Assembly: GCF_910592395.1 (NCBI RefSeq)
Contig: NC_088313.1
Coordinates: forward strand, 6,450,501-6,514,500
Origin: Lineus longissimus
Lineage: Eukaryota > Nemertea > Pilidiophora > Heteronemertea > Lineidae
Direction: 5' to 3'
DNA: 64,000 nucleotides
In this document: positions 1 to 11,876 of the stretch, in pieces
Position numbering within the stretch: the first letter of the stretch is position 1
Layout of the letters: every line of letters begins with the position of its first letter
Notes under the pieces: generated by a model
What the model was told of the DNA's origin: nothing
Databases searched by the model: none
What the model saw: the letters and a program-made list of their open reading frames with translations, nothing else
Program-made: the position numbers and the translations under genes

Positions 1-600
1 CAAAATTTATCTCTGTCCATACATGTTTGTCCATGAATCAGAAAATGTTTGCGGTTGAACCATCAAATTCTAGTTCCGGTCATTTCGTGCACTGCTTCCG
101 TCCCCTACCGCCCCTAAAGACTCAACGAAGGAATGTACCGAAGTACCGGCAGCGTCTGTAGCAGGTGGCAGCGGCGACGGAAAGGGAAATTCAAAATGAA
201 AGGGGGAAAAAACTTCGAAAAGACGTGACGGAAAAGGTCAATGTTGGTCTTTTCACCCCGAAGTTTTTGTACATCTGTTTTATTGTTGAATTGATCGTAA
301 TAGAAAATAAACTAATCAAAAGTTAAACTATTGAAATGATAATCTCTTTTAGTGACAATATTCATGGTTTATTTTAAATTCCATCTCGGCCAAAAAAACA
401 AAAAAACAACAACTTGTTCAACAAACATGCAAATTTTCTCTCTTCACAAAGATGGAAACAACATTGACCAGCGAGTGGATAACTTCCTGCATTTGTCAAT
501 TTATCTGTAAACTACCCTCAGTGCACTTAAATCATTATATTTGTTCTGCAAATTGATCATTATGGTGTCGGTGAATGTTCGGTTTCTGACGTATTTGATA
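1..600. other. No gene recognised
   Basis: AT-rich sequence with no open frame that looks coding and no recognisable repeat. Nothing supportable is seen before the minisatellite that follows. Confidence 0.5.
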
Positions 601-682
601 ATTGTGTACTACAGAGTGTCTAAAAAAAGTATACCAACCTCATTTATTTTCACGGGTAATCCGTAACAATATCTATTTCATG

Positions 683-1290
683 AAGACCAAGTGTCACGGT
701 TTCGGTTAGCGATAGCATCAAAATTAAGGGTCACTTGATTTGTTTGGTTAGCTGTAGCATAAAAAGTATAGATAATGGTTGGGGTTAGCAATAGCATCAA
801 AATCAAAGGTCATGGTTGGGGTTAGCTATACAATATGAGAAGGCAGGTTCATGATTGGGGTTAGCTACAGCATAGTGAAAAGGCTGGGGTAATTGTTGGG
901 GTCAGCAAAAGCATCGAAAGCAAAGGTCATGGTTGGGAGCTATAGCATTATTAGAAGGAAGGGTCATGGTTAGGTTTAGCTTCAGCATGAAACGGATGGT
1001 TAATGGTTGGAGTTAGCACCAGCATCAAAATCAAAAGTCATGGTTGTGGTAGCTATAGCATATGAGAAGGAAGGGTTATGGTTGGGGTTAGCTATAGCAA
1101 GAAAAGAAAGGGTCATGGTTGGGGTTAGCAATAGCATCAAAATCAAAGGTCATGGTTGGAGACAGTTCTAGCAAGTACTAGAAGGAAGTGTCATGGTTGA
1201 GGTTATCAAAAGCATGATGAAAAGGAAGCGTTATGGTTGGGATTAGCAATAGCATGAAAAGGAAGGGCAATGATGGTTGAGGTTAGCGCA
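683..1290 (+). repeat. Degenerate minisatellite
   Basis: About a dozen imperfect head-to-tail units of roughly 45-55 bp. The core reads close to GGTCATGGTTGGGGTTAGC followed by a variable TATAGCAT or AATAGCATCAAAATC tail. Units differ in length and by scattered substitutions, so the array is old. No frame runs through it. Confidence 0.85.
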
Positions 1291-1392
1291 CCACTATAAA
1301 GTCTCAAAAGGACTCAAGAAGGCTTGAGGGTTCCACTCCATCGCCTCGGGATAAGCGTCTCAGAAGGAGTTATTGAGAGTCCAATGGGGAGT

Positions 1393-1560
1393 TTGGGGGG
1401 GGGGGGGGGGGGCTAAAACATGATAGAAGGACGGGGGGGGGGTTTGCCGGACTCCCTCAATCCACTGGCTTAAACATGACAGATGGACGGGGGGGGGATT
1501 CGGGGGACTCCCTCGATGCACTGGCTCAAACATGTCAGAATGACGGGGTTTGGGGGCCTC
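1393..1560 (+). repeat. G-run tandem repeat
   Basis: Three units of about 60 bp, each containing a homopolymer G tract of up to about 20 bases, then GACTCCCTC and ACTGGCT(C/T)AAACATG. It follows directly on the minisatellite. The exact G-run lengths may not be reliable in an assembly. Confidence 0.75.
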
Positions 1561-1607
1561 CCCAATGTCAGATAGTTGTGTGAGCTCACTAGAGCTTGCA
1601 CTTTACA

Positions 1608-2238
1608 TATCATAAAAGCATATCGTGAAGACGCCATTTAGCCGGTTCAAGGGCGTCTGTGCAATAGGCCGATGTGAAACAGACGCACCTAAACCGGCAA
1701 AATAGCGTCTACACAGTATCTAGTGACAGCCTAAACGAATCATTACTCTCACTGCAGTGTCCAATTTTGATAATTTGTAATTCTTTTTGTGATTAGGGAA
1801 TACGCAAAATCGGCGCAGTGTGTCAGGGACATGTCATTAGCAGGTCAAAAAGCCAGATAAGATTATCATAGTCAGAAAAGGATTCTAAATCTCAAGAAAA
1901 TTCCCAGCTCTTTAGTGGAATTTGTCCCGCGCCCTGCGCCCTCGTCCTCGGAATTTATCATCTAATATGCAACATTTCTCAACATCTTGGAGCAGTCTAT
2001 ATGAGACATTTAAAACTGTTACTCCGGGATCCGCATAATAGGTGCCGCGGAAGATACCGCACTCATTAGTGATGTCATAGAATCGGCACTTTGCGCAGTG
2101 ATGCCGACGTCCGAGAAAACACTTGCCACGGCCATCTCAGAAATCCAAAACAAGTATAAAATATATTGATATTATATGCGATAAGAAGTCGACATTATCA
2201 ATTTCGCCACGCGAAACGGCACACACTCTTGGCATATT
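1608..2238 (+). repeat. Solo copy of GPCR 3' flank
   Basis: This stretch matches the sequence downstream of both tandem GPCR copies (about 5735-6350 and 23850-24385) almost base for base. Shared landmarks include AACAGACGCACC, CGGCGCAGTGTGTCA and ATGCCGACGTCCGAGAAAAC. No receptor exon precedes it here; upstream there is only tandem repeat. It is either a third duplicate that lost its coding part or a dispersed repeat that travels with the gene. A short fourth piece occurs near 30650-30760. Confidence 0.8.
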
Positions 2239-2727
2239 TTCTTCTTTATTCTTGAAATTACTTTCTTAAATTTTTAAAATGCAGCAATTTATGTTCATTT
2301 CATTAGAGTTGCCACGTGCACACAATCAGAATCTTGACTTAAAAAGCCTCACATACAATGTAGAATAGGAAGCATGCAATGCAGTTCTCATTTGCATCGG
2401 GGAAGGTAGGCCAGATCTATACCTTCGTCCATGGCCGTAGGGGGTAAAGTTGGGGCCAAAATACTCATGCACTGCCAATACTCGTCAGGAGGACCATTCG
2501 TCGTTCGCGCAGCGCCATCGATCGATGCTTGCGTATGGGCGGTTATTACCACAAAAAAAGGACGAGCAGACGAAAACAAGGACAGACCATAACGAAGACG
2601 TTATGTAGAAAACGAAGACATTATGTACCAAAAAACAAAGACGTTGAAAAGTGAAAGGAAGACATTGTATTATTTAAAACAAGGGCATCCATACACCATG
2701 CTTGAGACCTACATGACAACGTATCTT
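2239..2727. other. No gene recognised
   Basis: Unassigned. It contains a few scattered CGAAGAC or AAAGACGTT motifs (about 2590-2670) that resemble the arms of the inverted repeat that follows, so part of it may belong to that element. Confidence 0.4.
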
Positions 2728-3185
2728 TCAAACATGTCAAAATAAGGACATCAACACGACACGAAGACATCAACACAACACGAAGACGTCGACACGACGC
2801 GGAGACATCATACAACACGAAGACAACAGATGGCGCTCGCGTACCGTATTTTTGTTATTGCTGTAAGCGACGCAGCTCGTGTATGGATGAGCGCGAACAG
2901 TCAAGACATGGACGACGCAGATCAGAAACGGAATATAGGAGCTGTAGTCGGCCTGCTGGAGCAAAGTACTCGGTTTATCTTGCGCCAGGTCTTTTACTCG
3001 CTCTGCCTAATTCTGCATGTTCAGTCGCCATTTTATGCTTCGTCGCTTACAGCAATAACAAAAATACGGTACGCGAGCGCCATCTGTTGTGTTCGAGTTG
3101 TATGATGCTCCGCGTCGTGTCGACGTCTTCGTGTTGTGTTGATGTCTTCGTGTCGTGTTGGTGTCCTTATTTTGACATGTTTTGA
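2728..3185. repeat. Inverted-repeat (foldback) element
   Basis: The arm at about 2728-2877 is the reverse complement of the arm at about 3035-3182, around a unique spacer of about 155 bp. Shared arm landmarks are ACATGTCAAAATAAGGACA, repeated ACACGACACGAAGAC units, and CAGATGGCGCTCGCGTACCG. Small open frames here are by-products of the palindrome. No clear target duplication was found, so the outer ends are approximate. It lies just upstream of the truncated GPCR copy, where the intact copy has its first exon. Confidence 0.75.
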
Positions 3186-3223
3186 CATTATTTAGACATA
3201 GGCATGGTCCACTGATAGCGCAT

Positions 3224-6200
3224 AACATATTCAACATATTCAAGATCTTATATTTTATCATTTAGTTTCATGTATATGCGCATTTACATTCGTTACAAGA
3301 TTCTTGCAATTTTCTTATTTGAGAGCTTTACTTTGAATATCATTTCGATTTTCGACCTGGTCATGTTAGATTTCGAAGTCGATAATTCTGACACCAGTTT
3401 ATAGTTTTGAATCTTGTATTGAACCACAATGTCATAAGTTAATATTATCATGTACAATAAAACGACTCAGATCTTAACTATAAGCATCTTATAAGAATCT
3501 TATCTAACAAATGTTGATCATTGAACAGCAAGAATATCAGTGTGGATGGTGTTATTGCTATGCATGATCTACCATTTAGGTGTTCCAGGAAACCTCCTCA
3601 TCATACTGATTGCTCGAAAAAAAGACAATCGCCATTTGTCACCTTCCATTTACATGATAGCCATGGCTGTCGTGGACACCTTCGTCGATATCATCGCACT
3701 GACCTTCAGCCCATTCCTTTACGGTGAAGTAGTAAAAGAGATGAGAGGACTGCAATTCATGTACGTACATGAAGGTTGTGTCAACGGTTCCGGTCCAATG
3801 TCTTGTCAGTCAGCGCACTATAAATTTGCGTTCAGAACTCAGGCCAGGTTCGCCTATTTTTTCTCTCGAAATAACCATTCATTACGCTCTTTGAATGATC
3901 TTTTTGATATATCGCTACGGCGTTGTCATCAGGTTCAAAGTACGCGCAGGTGTATACGGGTTATTTGGGCAACATTTCGCAGTCCTATGGACCAAGTCAT
4001 CTCCATAGTAAACCTCGTCCAGTATAGACTGCGATATCGGAATGTCCAGGTAATACTAAGAACTTTGTTTTGCCTTCATCTTCTCAGCAAAATAAAAAAA
4101 TAACAAAGTGTAAAAAGATACTATTGTACCCACGGGCTACACCCAGGTTCACTTGTAAGTTCAATATTCTTCGCTTTATTACCAAGGTACGATGTCGAGT
4201 CAAATGATGCAGCATAGACCCGGTCGTGACGTTGCTTGGAATATTACGCAATAAGTAATATATATTCATTACAGTCTAATGTACGTTTCGATGGTGATCT
4301 GCGCTTCGCTATCCGGATTCTTTTTGGTCGCCATGTCTATTGACCGCGCCGTGGCCGTCCGCTTCCCGATGGCGGCGCCAAGACTGTGCACAACCAGCAA
4401 AGCGAAGAAAGTCGTTCTCATCGGAACGTTCATCATGACTGCGGCAAATAGCAACCTGTTTTATACCTACGAGTATGTCAAAGATCCAATAAGCCGTAAT
4501 ATAATAATAATAGTCGTGAGACTTATATAGCACTAAATCCAACTGGTGTCAGTCGCTCAAATACCCTATTTAGTTGCCTTTCGAACGCATATATTGTTCT
4601 TGTCATAGATTTTACCAAGACCGAATAAAGACCAGTCTCATTTACTCTTTGTTTAAGATAGGATTTTATTATTCGATGACGCTAGAATGATTCCTGTTAT
4701 AACCACGGGTGTTCCTCAACGAAATGCAGCAGTAAGCGCGATGCTGCAAACTCCTGGTGATCCATTGGAACTTAATCAACTAGTAGTCGATGAAAAAGTA
4801 TAAACCTAAATCCGCGCTAAGGAGTTCAAAGTGTCTATCATTGATAGGAAATCCCATCTAGTCTAACTAAAGTGAATCATTACTCACACCAAAGCGTCCA
4901 TTTCAATATTTAGGAGTTTTTCTGTTGGATCGATACAGGTCCTCCCGGACCCCGGCCAATTGTCAAGGCTTTTGTTAGAACGATATTAATATATTTGCAG
5001 GCCATGAGAACGTTATCCTAAACGTCCCAGGCGACCCGGTTGGAAGCGAGGTTGCCTCAGCGTTCCAAATGGTGACCGGGTCTATCGTGCCCTTCGTCAT
5101 CATCATCACGTGCAACATCAACATTATCCTTACAGTCAAGGAAGCTACAAGGACACGGGCTGCCATGACGAAATCAAGCTCCGAGTCTGACCAAAAGGGG
5201 GCGACACTGACCAGAATGTTGATATTGGTCAGCTGTGCTTACCTGTTGACGTCAATAACATACAGGTTGTTTTTCACGGTTCTTCTTATCCCACAAGTCA
5301 AGGCCATGTTTGATTTGACAGACTCGTGCGTTTTTCTGTTTTACAATCTTATTGTGGTCAGTTTATTTATGCTGTTGACTCTTAATTTTTGTTTGAATTT
5401 CTACATGTACTGTCTCGGCGGCGGAGAGAAATACAGAAGAGATCTTAAAGAGTTGTTTACAAGTGAGCATATCTGCCGTAGAAGGTCGTAAACAGATTCG
5501 GTTATTCCGGACACAGATTTATGAAGCTTATTTCATGAATTAATCCAATATACCAACGACATTTCCTTTACGCTTTTGCGCTCACCATGTGACAATATAG
5601 TATTCGTTGCGTTTGAGGAATTTTCTATGAGGTGATTAGAAGTGAAGAAACAATAGTCTTCAAATGCAGTGCATCTCAGTTCATGCAACTAGATCTACGA
5701 CAACTGTTAAGAACGAGTCATCATTGATATAAAAGCATACCTTGTGGACGCCATTTAACCGGTTGAAAGGCGTCTGTGCAATAGGCCAAGGTGAAACAGA
5801 CGCACCAAAACCGGCAAAATGGCGTCTACCCAGTAACTAGTCCCAGCCTAAACGAATCATTGCTCTCGCTGTGTCCAATTTCGATAATTTGTAGTTCTTC
5901 CGTAGGGAATAGGCAGAACCGGCGCAGTGTGTCACGGACATGTCATTAGCCAGATCAGATTATTATAGTCAAAAAATGATTCTAAATCTCAGGAAAATTT
6001 CCAGCTCTTTCGTGCAATTTGTCCCCGCGTCCTGCGCCCTCATCCTCGGCACTCATCATCTAATATGCAACATTTGTAAACATTTTGGAGCAGTCTATAT
6101 AAGTCATTTAAAGCTGTTACCCCGGGCTCCGCATAATAGGTGATTGTGCCGCGGAAGATAACGCACTCATTAATGATGTCATAGAATCGGCACTTTGCGC

Positions 6201-6475
6201 AGAGATGCCGACGTCCGAGAAAACACTTGCCGCGGCCATCTCAGAAATCCAAAACAAGTATAAAATATATTGATATTACATGTATATGCGATAAGAAGTC
6301 GACATTGTCAATTTCGCCACGAGAAACGGCACACACCCTTGGCATATTGATAATGATCTCAGATGCGGTGCGAGCCAAAGAAAGAAAGGCTCCGCTTTCC
6401 GGGGCTTCATCTGATTTGGATTGTTGCATTATTAGAAAGTCAGCCATGAATGCATACTGCATCGATTGGATTTAA
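3224..6475 (+). repeat. Segmental duplication, GPCR copy 1
   Basis: Collinear and nearly identical to about 21288-24388, including introns and 3' flank. Small differences are scattered point changes and short insertions. Similarity starts around CATATTCAACATATTCAAGATC and, on the right, runs until the second copy is interrupted by another repeat at 24393. The second copy has about 640 bp of its own upstream sequence carrying exon 1; this copy does not. Confidence 0.9.
3580..5491 (+). pseudogene. Truncated rhodopsin-family GPCR copy
   Basis: Three exons can be aligned to the intact gene at 20652-23584: 3580-3760, 4275-4495 and 5001-5491 (181, 221 and 491 bp, the same lengths as in that gene). 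They encode most of TM1 from LGVPGN through TM7 and a basic tail. TM3 ends in SIDRAVAVRFP and TM7 in LNFYMYCLGGGEKYRR. Three defects stand out. The first exon (N-terminus and start of TM1) has no counterpart upstream, where an inverted-repeat element lies instead. The donor after the 221-bp exon is CC|GTAATA rather than CG|GTAAGA. The TM6 proline of LTSIPYRLF is threonine (LTSITYRLF). It is probably a decaying duplicate. An alternative first exon, or an ATG at 3546, could still give a product. Confidence 0.75.
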
Positions 6476-6789
6476 AACAGCAATATTAAAATGATCATGA
6501 TTTATTAAATGTGGGGTTTGGGGATAATTCATGATCAGTGCTTAGGTGAAAATGTCTCATATCTCATATTGACAATTCTTCGACCAGCTATATCAATTTA
6601 AATGCACACCTGGTGCTATATTGGTAATGATAAATCTATAGAGGCCTATCATTACTTAACCCGCATTTGGCGTAATTTGCTGGGTGAAATTTACTCATTT
6701 TTTGAAGTCTGAAGTAGATTGGCCATGGGAAGAATTTCTGCTATTTTGCAGCGCAAAATGAGTTTTTCGGCCGACGATGATAGACGGTG

Positions 6790-6915
6790 CAACCATCTGA
6801 GCCCGGCACCTGGAGTCTAGCTGCAAGATCGCCCCACACGTATCGGAATCTTGGTTGTCGTGTGGTAAAGGCATCGGCCTAACACACCAGATTCCCGTGT
6901 TCGAATTCGAAATCC
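6790..6915 (+). repeat. tRNA-like SINE relic
   Basis: It contains a polymerase III-like A box (around TCGTGTGGTAAAGGC) and a B box (GTGTTCGAATTCG) about 45 bp apart. The paralogous copy at about 34235-34335 keeps GGGTTCGAAACAC. It does not fold into a convincing full tRNA, so it is best read as a tRNA-derived SINE head or tRNA relic. Confidence 0.4.
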
Positions 6916-7439
6916 GCAACGCTAAATTTTGTTCAACTTATTTTTTTCCGTGATTCTTATCCTTACTGTATAATCGCACTTTCTGTGATAAGCAAAATGT
7001 GGCTCTTTTGATCATGCAGACTTTTTACTTTATACGTTCTGATACATCAAATATCGAGGATGGAGTTCGACTACGTTTAAAGTGCATGGGTGACTAAAAA
7101 ACCCATCTACTAGAAAATGCCAAGATTGTCGATGCAGACGTTACAGATTTGTCGCTTGGATTTGATCGGACATAAGCCTACCCCAAAACAATCGCCAAAA
7201 CTCGACTTGATCCTCAAAATCAACGACATGCTCATAAGCAAGTTGCAGGGTGGAAGTTGTTTCAGGTAAAAGTATCTAATCAGCATATTAGTAAATAACT
7301 AGTGTACATGGTTCTTTGAAGCGGCAAATAATGGCCAAATTATAATCAATATATGAAATACAAATGTTTCTCTCTGTTGGTTATTCTTTGCACCAAATCC
7401 TGCACCCCCCCCCCCCCCCCCCCCCCACACACAAGTAGC

Positions 7440-8460
7440 GAGGAACTCGTCCATCCAAACCCCGATATATTTATATTTGTTTACCAGCTTCAAGGGAGAT
7501 TTATTTATCTCAAATACGAAGTTAGTTTGTTTCTGCCTTTTCCTCCTGAAGTGAATCACCTGCGATTTGTCGTAGTTTATCTTAAGCCTCCATTTTTGAC
7601 ACCAATTTCTGAGATGATTTAAATTGAATTGCAGATTTTCCTCATTACCACGTACCAGAACAATATCGTCAGCGCATAAGAGACAGCATATATGTCGACC
7701 ATTGACCTCAACTCCCTTGCCTAAGGCATTTAGTTCATCCACCAAGTCATTAAGGAAAATGTTGAATAAGGTTGGGGACAGCACGTCTCCTTGACGGACA
7801 CCTGTCCGTGAACGTGTTGTTTATCTTGACCAGCGATTGTGTGCCCTTGAATAAGTTTTTTATGACACGAAATATTTTACCGTCAATGTTATAGCTCAGA
7901 GTTTTATATAGGAGCATGTCTCTAGCCACCCAGTCGAATGCCTTTTGCATATCCACAAAGCAGGCAAAGGTGGAGAGGCCATCAGCCATCCTGTTCCGGA
8001 CTATTGAAGTTAACATGAACATGTGTTCCACACAGGATCTTTTCCTTCGGAATCCATTTTGCTCATCATTGTATAGATTTAGGAATTCCATATAATCTAC
8101 GATGCGTAGATTGAGAATGGATGTGAACACTTTATAGACCGAAGATAACAAGCTTATCCCCCTGTAGTTCAGAGGAACGCACGGGTTCAATGATGCACTT
8201 TTTGGAATTGGAATAATAACCGCCTTTAACCAAGACGTCGGGAAACAGCCTGTATCCAATACCACGTTGAAAAATGCCTTAAGGTTAGCATTACCTGGTC
8301 ATTTCTTAATGTTACATTTGGTATATTATCTAAACCATGACTTTTTCCTTTCTTGGAACGCATTATTGCATTTCTAACCTCAGCGTACGTTATCCTTCCA
8401 TTAACAAACTCGTTTTCAGTGTAACCCGGCTCTGATATCCTATCCTCTCTTTCGGACACC
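7440..8460 (-). pseudogene. LINE reverse transcriptase domain, frameshifted
   Basis: This is the reverse transcriptase palm and fingers of the LINE, read on the minus strand in three overlapping frames. Fingers motifs are KGKSHGLDNIP and an NYRGISLLSSVYKVF segment. QNGFRRKRSCVEHM follows, then FVDMQKAFDWV with the first catalytic aspartate, and LCADDIVLV with the ADD catalytic pair. PTLFNIFLNDLVDELN lies between them in another frame. The QNGFR(K/R)xRSC signature is common in invertebrate LINEs. The thumb and C-terminal zinc-knuckle region are missing. At least two frameshifts (near 7760 and 8240) prevent translation as one protein. Confidence 0.85.
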
Positions 8461-9114
8461 TTTTTTTCACCTCCTTATAGAACACGTTATCAAACTCAAC
8501 GTTTTGGTCAACTGGCCTGTTGTACAATTTGTGGTATGCTGACTGCCATTTACTTGCTACTGTAGCCGTATCCTCCGTTGGATTACCATCATCGGTGTAA
8601 ACTCGGCAAGGTATCACATTGGCTTTTCGGGGACCTGGTTTGTTAACCGCATCCCAGAATGACCTAGGGTCACTGGTTTGCAGATTGTCAAAGTCTAAAA
8701 CCTTCTTTCTGCTATAATTACCCTCATAGAATCGTAATCGTCTATCAAACAGTGACCTAGCATCTTTGAATTCCTTTTGTTAGCGCCTGGCCATGCCTTG
8801 TACTTTTAACAAAAGCCTTTTTCCTTATGCGTTACATCATACCATAAAGCCGACAGTTCATTGTTCCAGTGAGGTTTACAATGTTTATATCTTTTTTTTG
8901 TTTTGCGGCCAACTTCAACGAAGCGCAAGTGCGAGTCCATCTCCAAGAGAATTGCTTTACAGAATTTACCATAAACATCATCAACAAGTTCCTGATCTTT
9001 GCGCGCATTCAAGACATTATCAATGATTTGATGAATGACATTGGACCAAATATCATTACGCATAAAAAGATTGGATAGCCCGTCGAAAAAATACCTTCTA
9101 CCTGGTCCTTCATT

Positions 9115-9995
9115 TACACCCCTAACCTCGCCATCCGTGTTGACTTCCCTATAGGTAGATCTAGGTCTACACCACAGTCAAGTAACATGGTAACCACTGA
9201 GTGATCCGGGCAATTACTACGCTCCTCTAACAGCCGACCCAAGTCTAAGACTTCCACAAGATCAGTTATGAGCTCTACTATGCAATTAGTACACTTTCCA
9301 ATTAGATCTTGTGGCACTATTAAGTAGTCAACGACTGACTTACCACGAGTAGACACAAATGTGAAGTTATCAAATTCTGGGGTAACTCTACCGTTCGCCA
9401 CACAAAAACGAATATCTTTGAGGAAATCAATAAAAAGGCTTCCCTGCTCGTTTCGAGCAGTGTCGAAACTTATGCGGGAGGGGGGGGGGGGGGGAAACTG
9501 TCCTCGCTATCAATAACGCCACTGAGGTTGCCAATTCTTGCGTTAGAACCACCTCCGAGCACAATACAGTCAGCATAGCTATTAGAGTAGATTTCCGCAA
9601 TGAGATGCGCAAAAATTCCGTTGCATCATTTCTACTTGAGTTAGATGGGGGTAAGTAACACGCGAAAACAGCAAACGTGAAGTCCGACTTTTTATGTTTT
9701 AGTTCTAAGACCAAAATACCATCCACTGATTTATCACCTATATGCTTATATCGAAAGTATCCACTACACAGTTTTTTTTTTACTAAAATCCCTGCACCCC
9801 CTTATCCATGCGGGGCATCCTTGTGAATACATATCCGTCTGTGGTCAAACCACTTGTAACCATCCAACTCAACCGTATTATCACCAGTGAGGTGAGTTTC
9901 GTTCACACAAAATATGTCACTACTTATGTTGTTTATTATTTCGCACCGCAAACCTTTGTTATCTGAAGTCCAACCGTTTATATTCTAGCTCGATA
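9115..9995 (-). pseudogene. LINE apurinic-like endonuclease domain, broken
   Basis: The minus strand encodes the N-terminal endonuclease of the same LINE. It starts near NINGWTSDNKGLRCEI and includes a DIFCVNETHL motif whose NET segment holds the metal-binding glutamate. It continues through FACYLPPSNSSR and ends with STRGKSVVDYLIVP and NCPDHSVV, the DxL and SDH-like motifs of the AP-endonuclease fold. An in-frame stop interrupts it near 9805. A frameshift sits at a run of Gs at about 9478-9494, so it cannot make the enzyme. Confidence 0.8.
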
Positions 9996-10219
9996 CTGTC
10001 AGACTCAAAGAGGACTGGGTTCTATCCTAGCCATGTCCACCACCTCTCACACCACCGTCGCGGCCACAACGACGTGGCCAGGGCCGACGGTATTAACCGT
10101 CATCGTTGTTGCGCCCTCTGCCGCTGGCTGATGGATCACCAAACCGGCCCGGTGGCTGGATGTCCTCCTCGTCTCCATTCTTGTTTCGGATAATCGCCCG
10201 CTGCCAGTGGTTACACTCA

Positions 10220-10300
10220 ACAGTTTTCCCGAAAGTGCGTGACGTCAGCATGCTCTCTCAAGAGCAAATGACACCCATTTTAAAATGCGCTTTACAGGAA
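10220..10300 (+). repeat. Short dispersed repeat, inverse copy at 36050-36135
   Basis: TTTTCCCGAAAGTGCGTGACGTCAGCATG followed by TCTCTCAA...GCAAATGACACC matches the reverse complement of about 36050-36135. It lies between the LINE's 5' end and the restart of block homology. Confidence 0.55.
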
Positions 10301-10762
10301 TGACTATTTAGTGCTGTAATCACTAGAAAGGCCGTGATCTCCTCTTCCCATTGAAACTCGTTTCAACAGGGTCTCAAGTTCTGCAAAGTAAGAAGTGGGA
10401 TTTTCAGTTATCAGTTGGGAATTTCTTTTGGTTTCATACCGTTTTCAAAATACATCCAATACAAAAAATGTTCCATTTAAATTTTCTTTAGCCTAACATC
10501 TTCAAATGATGACAATTATCAACAAATTAAAATACATCACAACAAAAAGTATTTTGCATGCAAATATCAATTTTTATTTTTGAAAAGAATCAACAATAGT
10601 GCTGTATATTTGTACAATTTTGTTTCAACTCTATGATGAAATTCAATTATTGATCAAAAACAACTATCATTGTTCATGATAGGAAGAACTCCAGAGTATA
10701 TAAAACACATCTGTTTTGATAGCAAATTTAAAGAATGAGACGCTTGAAATTTCTCCTTTTTT

Positions 10763-11876
10763 GCTTGATGCTGCATTGACAACTTTTACTGGTTCCACCA
10801 CTAATCTACGCATAGGCCGATGATTTGAAGTTTCTTTTTTTCGAACATTTGAATGAGCCCAACAAGAGGTAGAAATACATAGGCGAGTGCCGATCAATAA
10901 CTGTGCGGAGGGCGTAAACTTGCACGCTGGACGATATGCGAGACATGCTCTGTCTTTTGTCTTCATTGAAAATCCCAGCTAGGGTCATGTGTTCAACCCC
11001 CTGTTTTGTTCTTGTTGTCATCTAAGATGTAGTGTTCAAGAGTTAAACATGTATATAGCTCCTGATACCAACATGTTCATCTGTGGAAACAATGCAATAC
11101 AAAGGCAGAAATCGAGTTTCCTTGACTTGGATTTAAATCACAGATCTTCAAAACCTGTAGGTCCACTGCTCCATTAATTGAGCTATCGAGGTTCTCTTTT
11201 TCTTTTAATCATGTGGCACCATTTATTTTAGCGCCAACAGTGATCTTACGCATTGCATACACGCAACCTGTAGACGAGGTTCATTTATGTTTGTTGGTTT
11301 ACAGGACTGCTATATTTTGGCCGCCTTAACTCTGGTACACCTTTGCCTACTTTTGAACTTAATAGATTCTTCAAATAACTTTTTCGGTTTTAATTATTAA
11401 ATGTTTTAAATCGTCTTATTCATAAAAATCGCCAAAGAATATTTGCAATCAATCACCTCTGAGACACAATGCAACTGAGTGGAGATTGTGTAAAATTGCC
11501 AAGAATTCTGACCGCGAACAATCCATGCGTCTAGTTACAGCTTTGAGTGACGACTTGCGACGCAATGTGATTTACGCCCTTTTGACCCATTACATAAGTT
11601 GGCCACATATACCAGTTTTAGGACGAGTTTTCTCAGAGCACCTTACGGTTTCTGACGCATGTATTATGCATGGAGTGGAAAAATAACGTTTGTTGTTGTA
11701 AAGCACTTTGAGACAGACTCAGAATCGTATGCTATGTACAAGTGGTTAGAACGTACTGTACTATTCCAAAGGATAGGTTCATCTTCTTTCTTGAAATAAC
11801 GCAGATGCTAGCAATAAGAAGTTAAAGATCGCAGTATGATAGTGACATTGATCTCTTTCGTGTCTCTTCTTTACAG
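10763..11876. other. No gene recognised
   Basis: No convincing coding sequence. One 66-codon open frame (11486-11686) has no recognisable domain and no supporting splice sites. AT-rich non-coding sequence. Confidence 0.4.

Larger units (their letters stand above)
7427..10060 (-). mobile_element. Truncated non-LTR retrotransposon (LINE)
   Basis: On the minus strand, a broken ORF2 runs from an apurinic-type endonuclease (about 9990 to 9115) through a linker to reverse transcriptase (about 8460 to 7440). The paralogous block at 30.6-35.8 kb lacks it, which shows it is an insertion. The 3' end is not a normal tail. The RT frame stops just after a conserved LVNKYKYIGV motif and runs into a homopolymer C tract at about 7405-7426; a similar C tract sits at the empty site in the other block. 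About 75 bp of the original site is also missing. Frameshifts and stops make it inactive. Confidence 0.85.
6240..10762 (+). repeat. Paralogous block A
   Basis: Excluding the inserted LINE (about 7427-10330), this matches 30650-35838. Landmarks occur in the same order in both: GAGAAACGGCACACACCC, CCGCTTTCCGGGGCTTC, AAATGCACACCTGGTGCTATATTGG, CTAGAAAATGCCAAGATTGTC, GAAGCGGCAAATAA and TTCAACAGGGTCTCAAGT. Comparing the blocks shows which insertions are recent and where they went. Confidence 0.8.

Noticed and set aside
683-1290. CRISPR-like spaced repeats
   Set aside because: Units are irregular and have no unique spacers of constant size; the DNA is eukaryotic. It is a degenerate minisatellite.
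3521-3727. 68-codon frame over GPCR exon
   Set aside because: Wrong-frame shadow of the receptor exon; same for 21588-21794.
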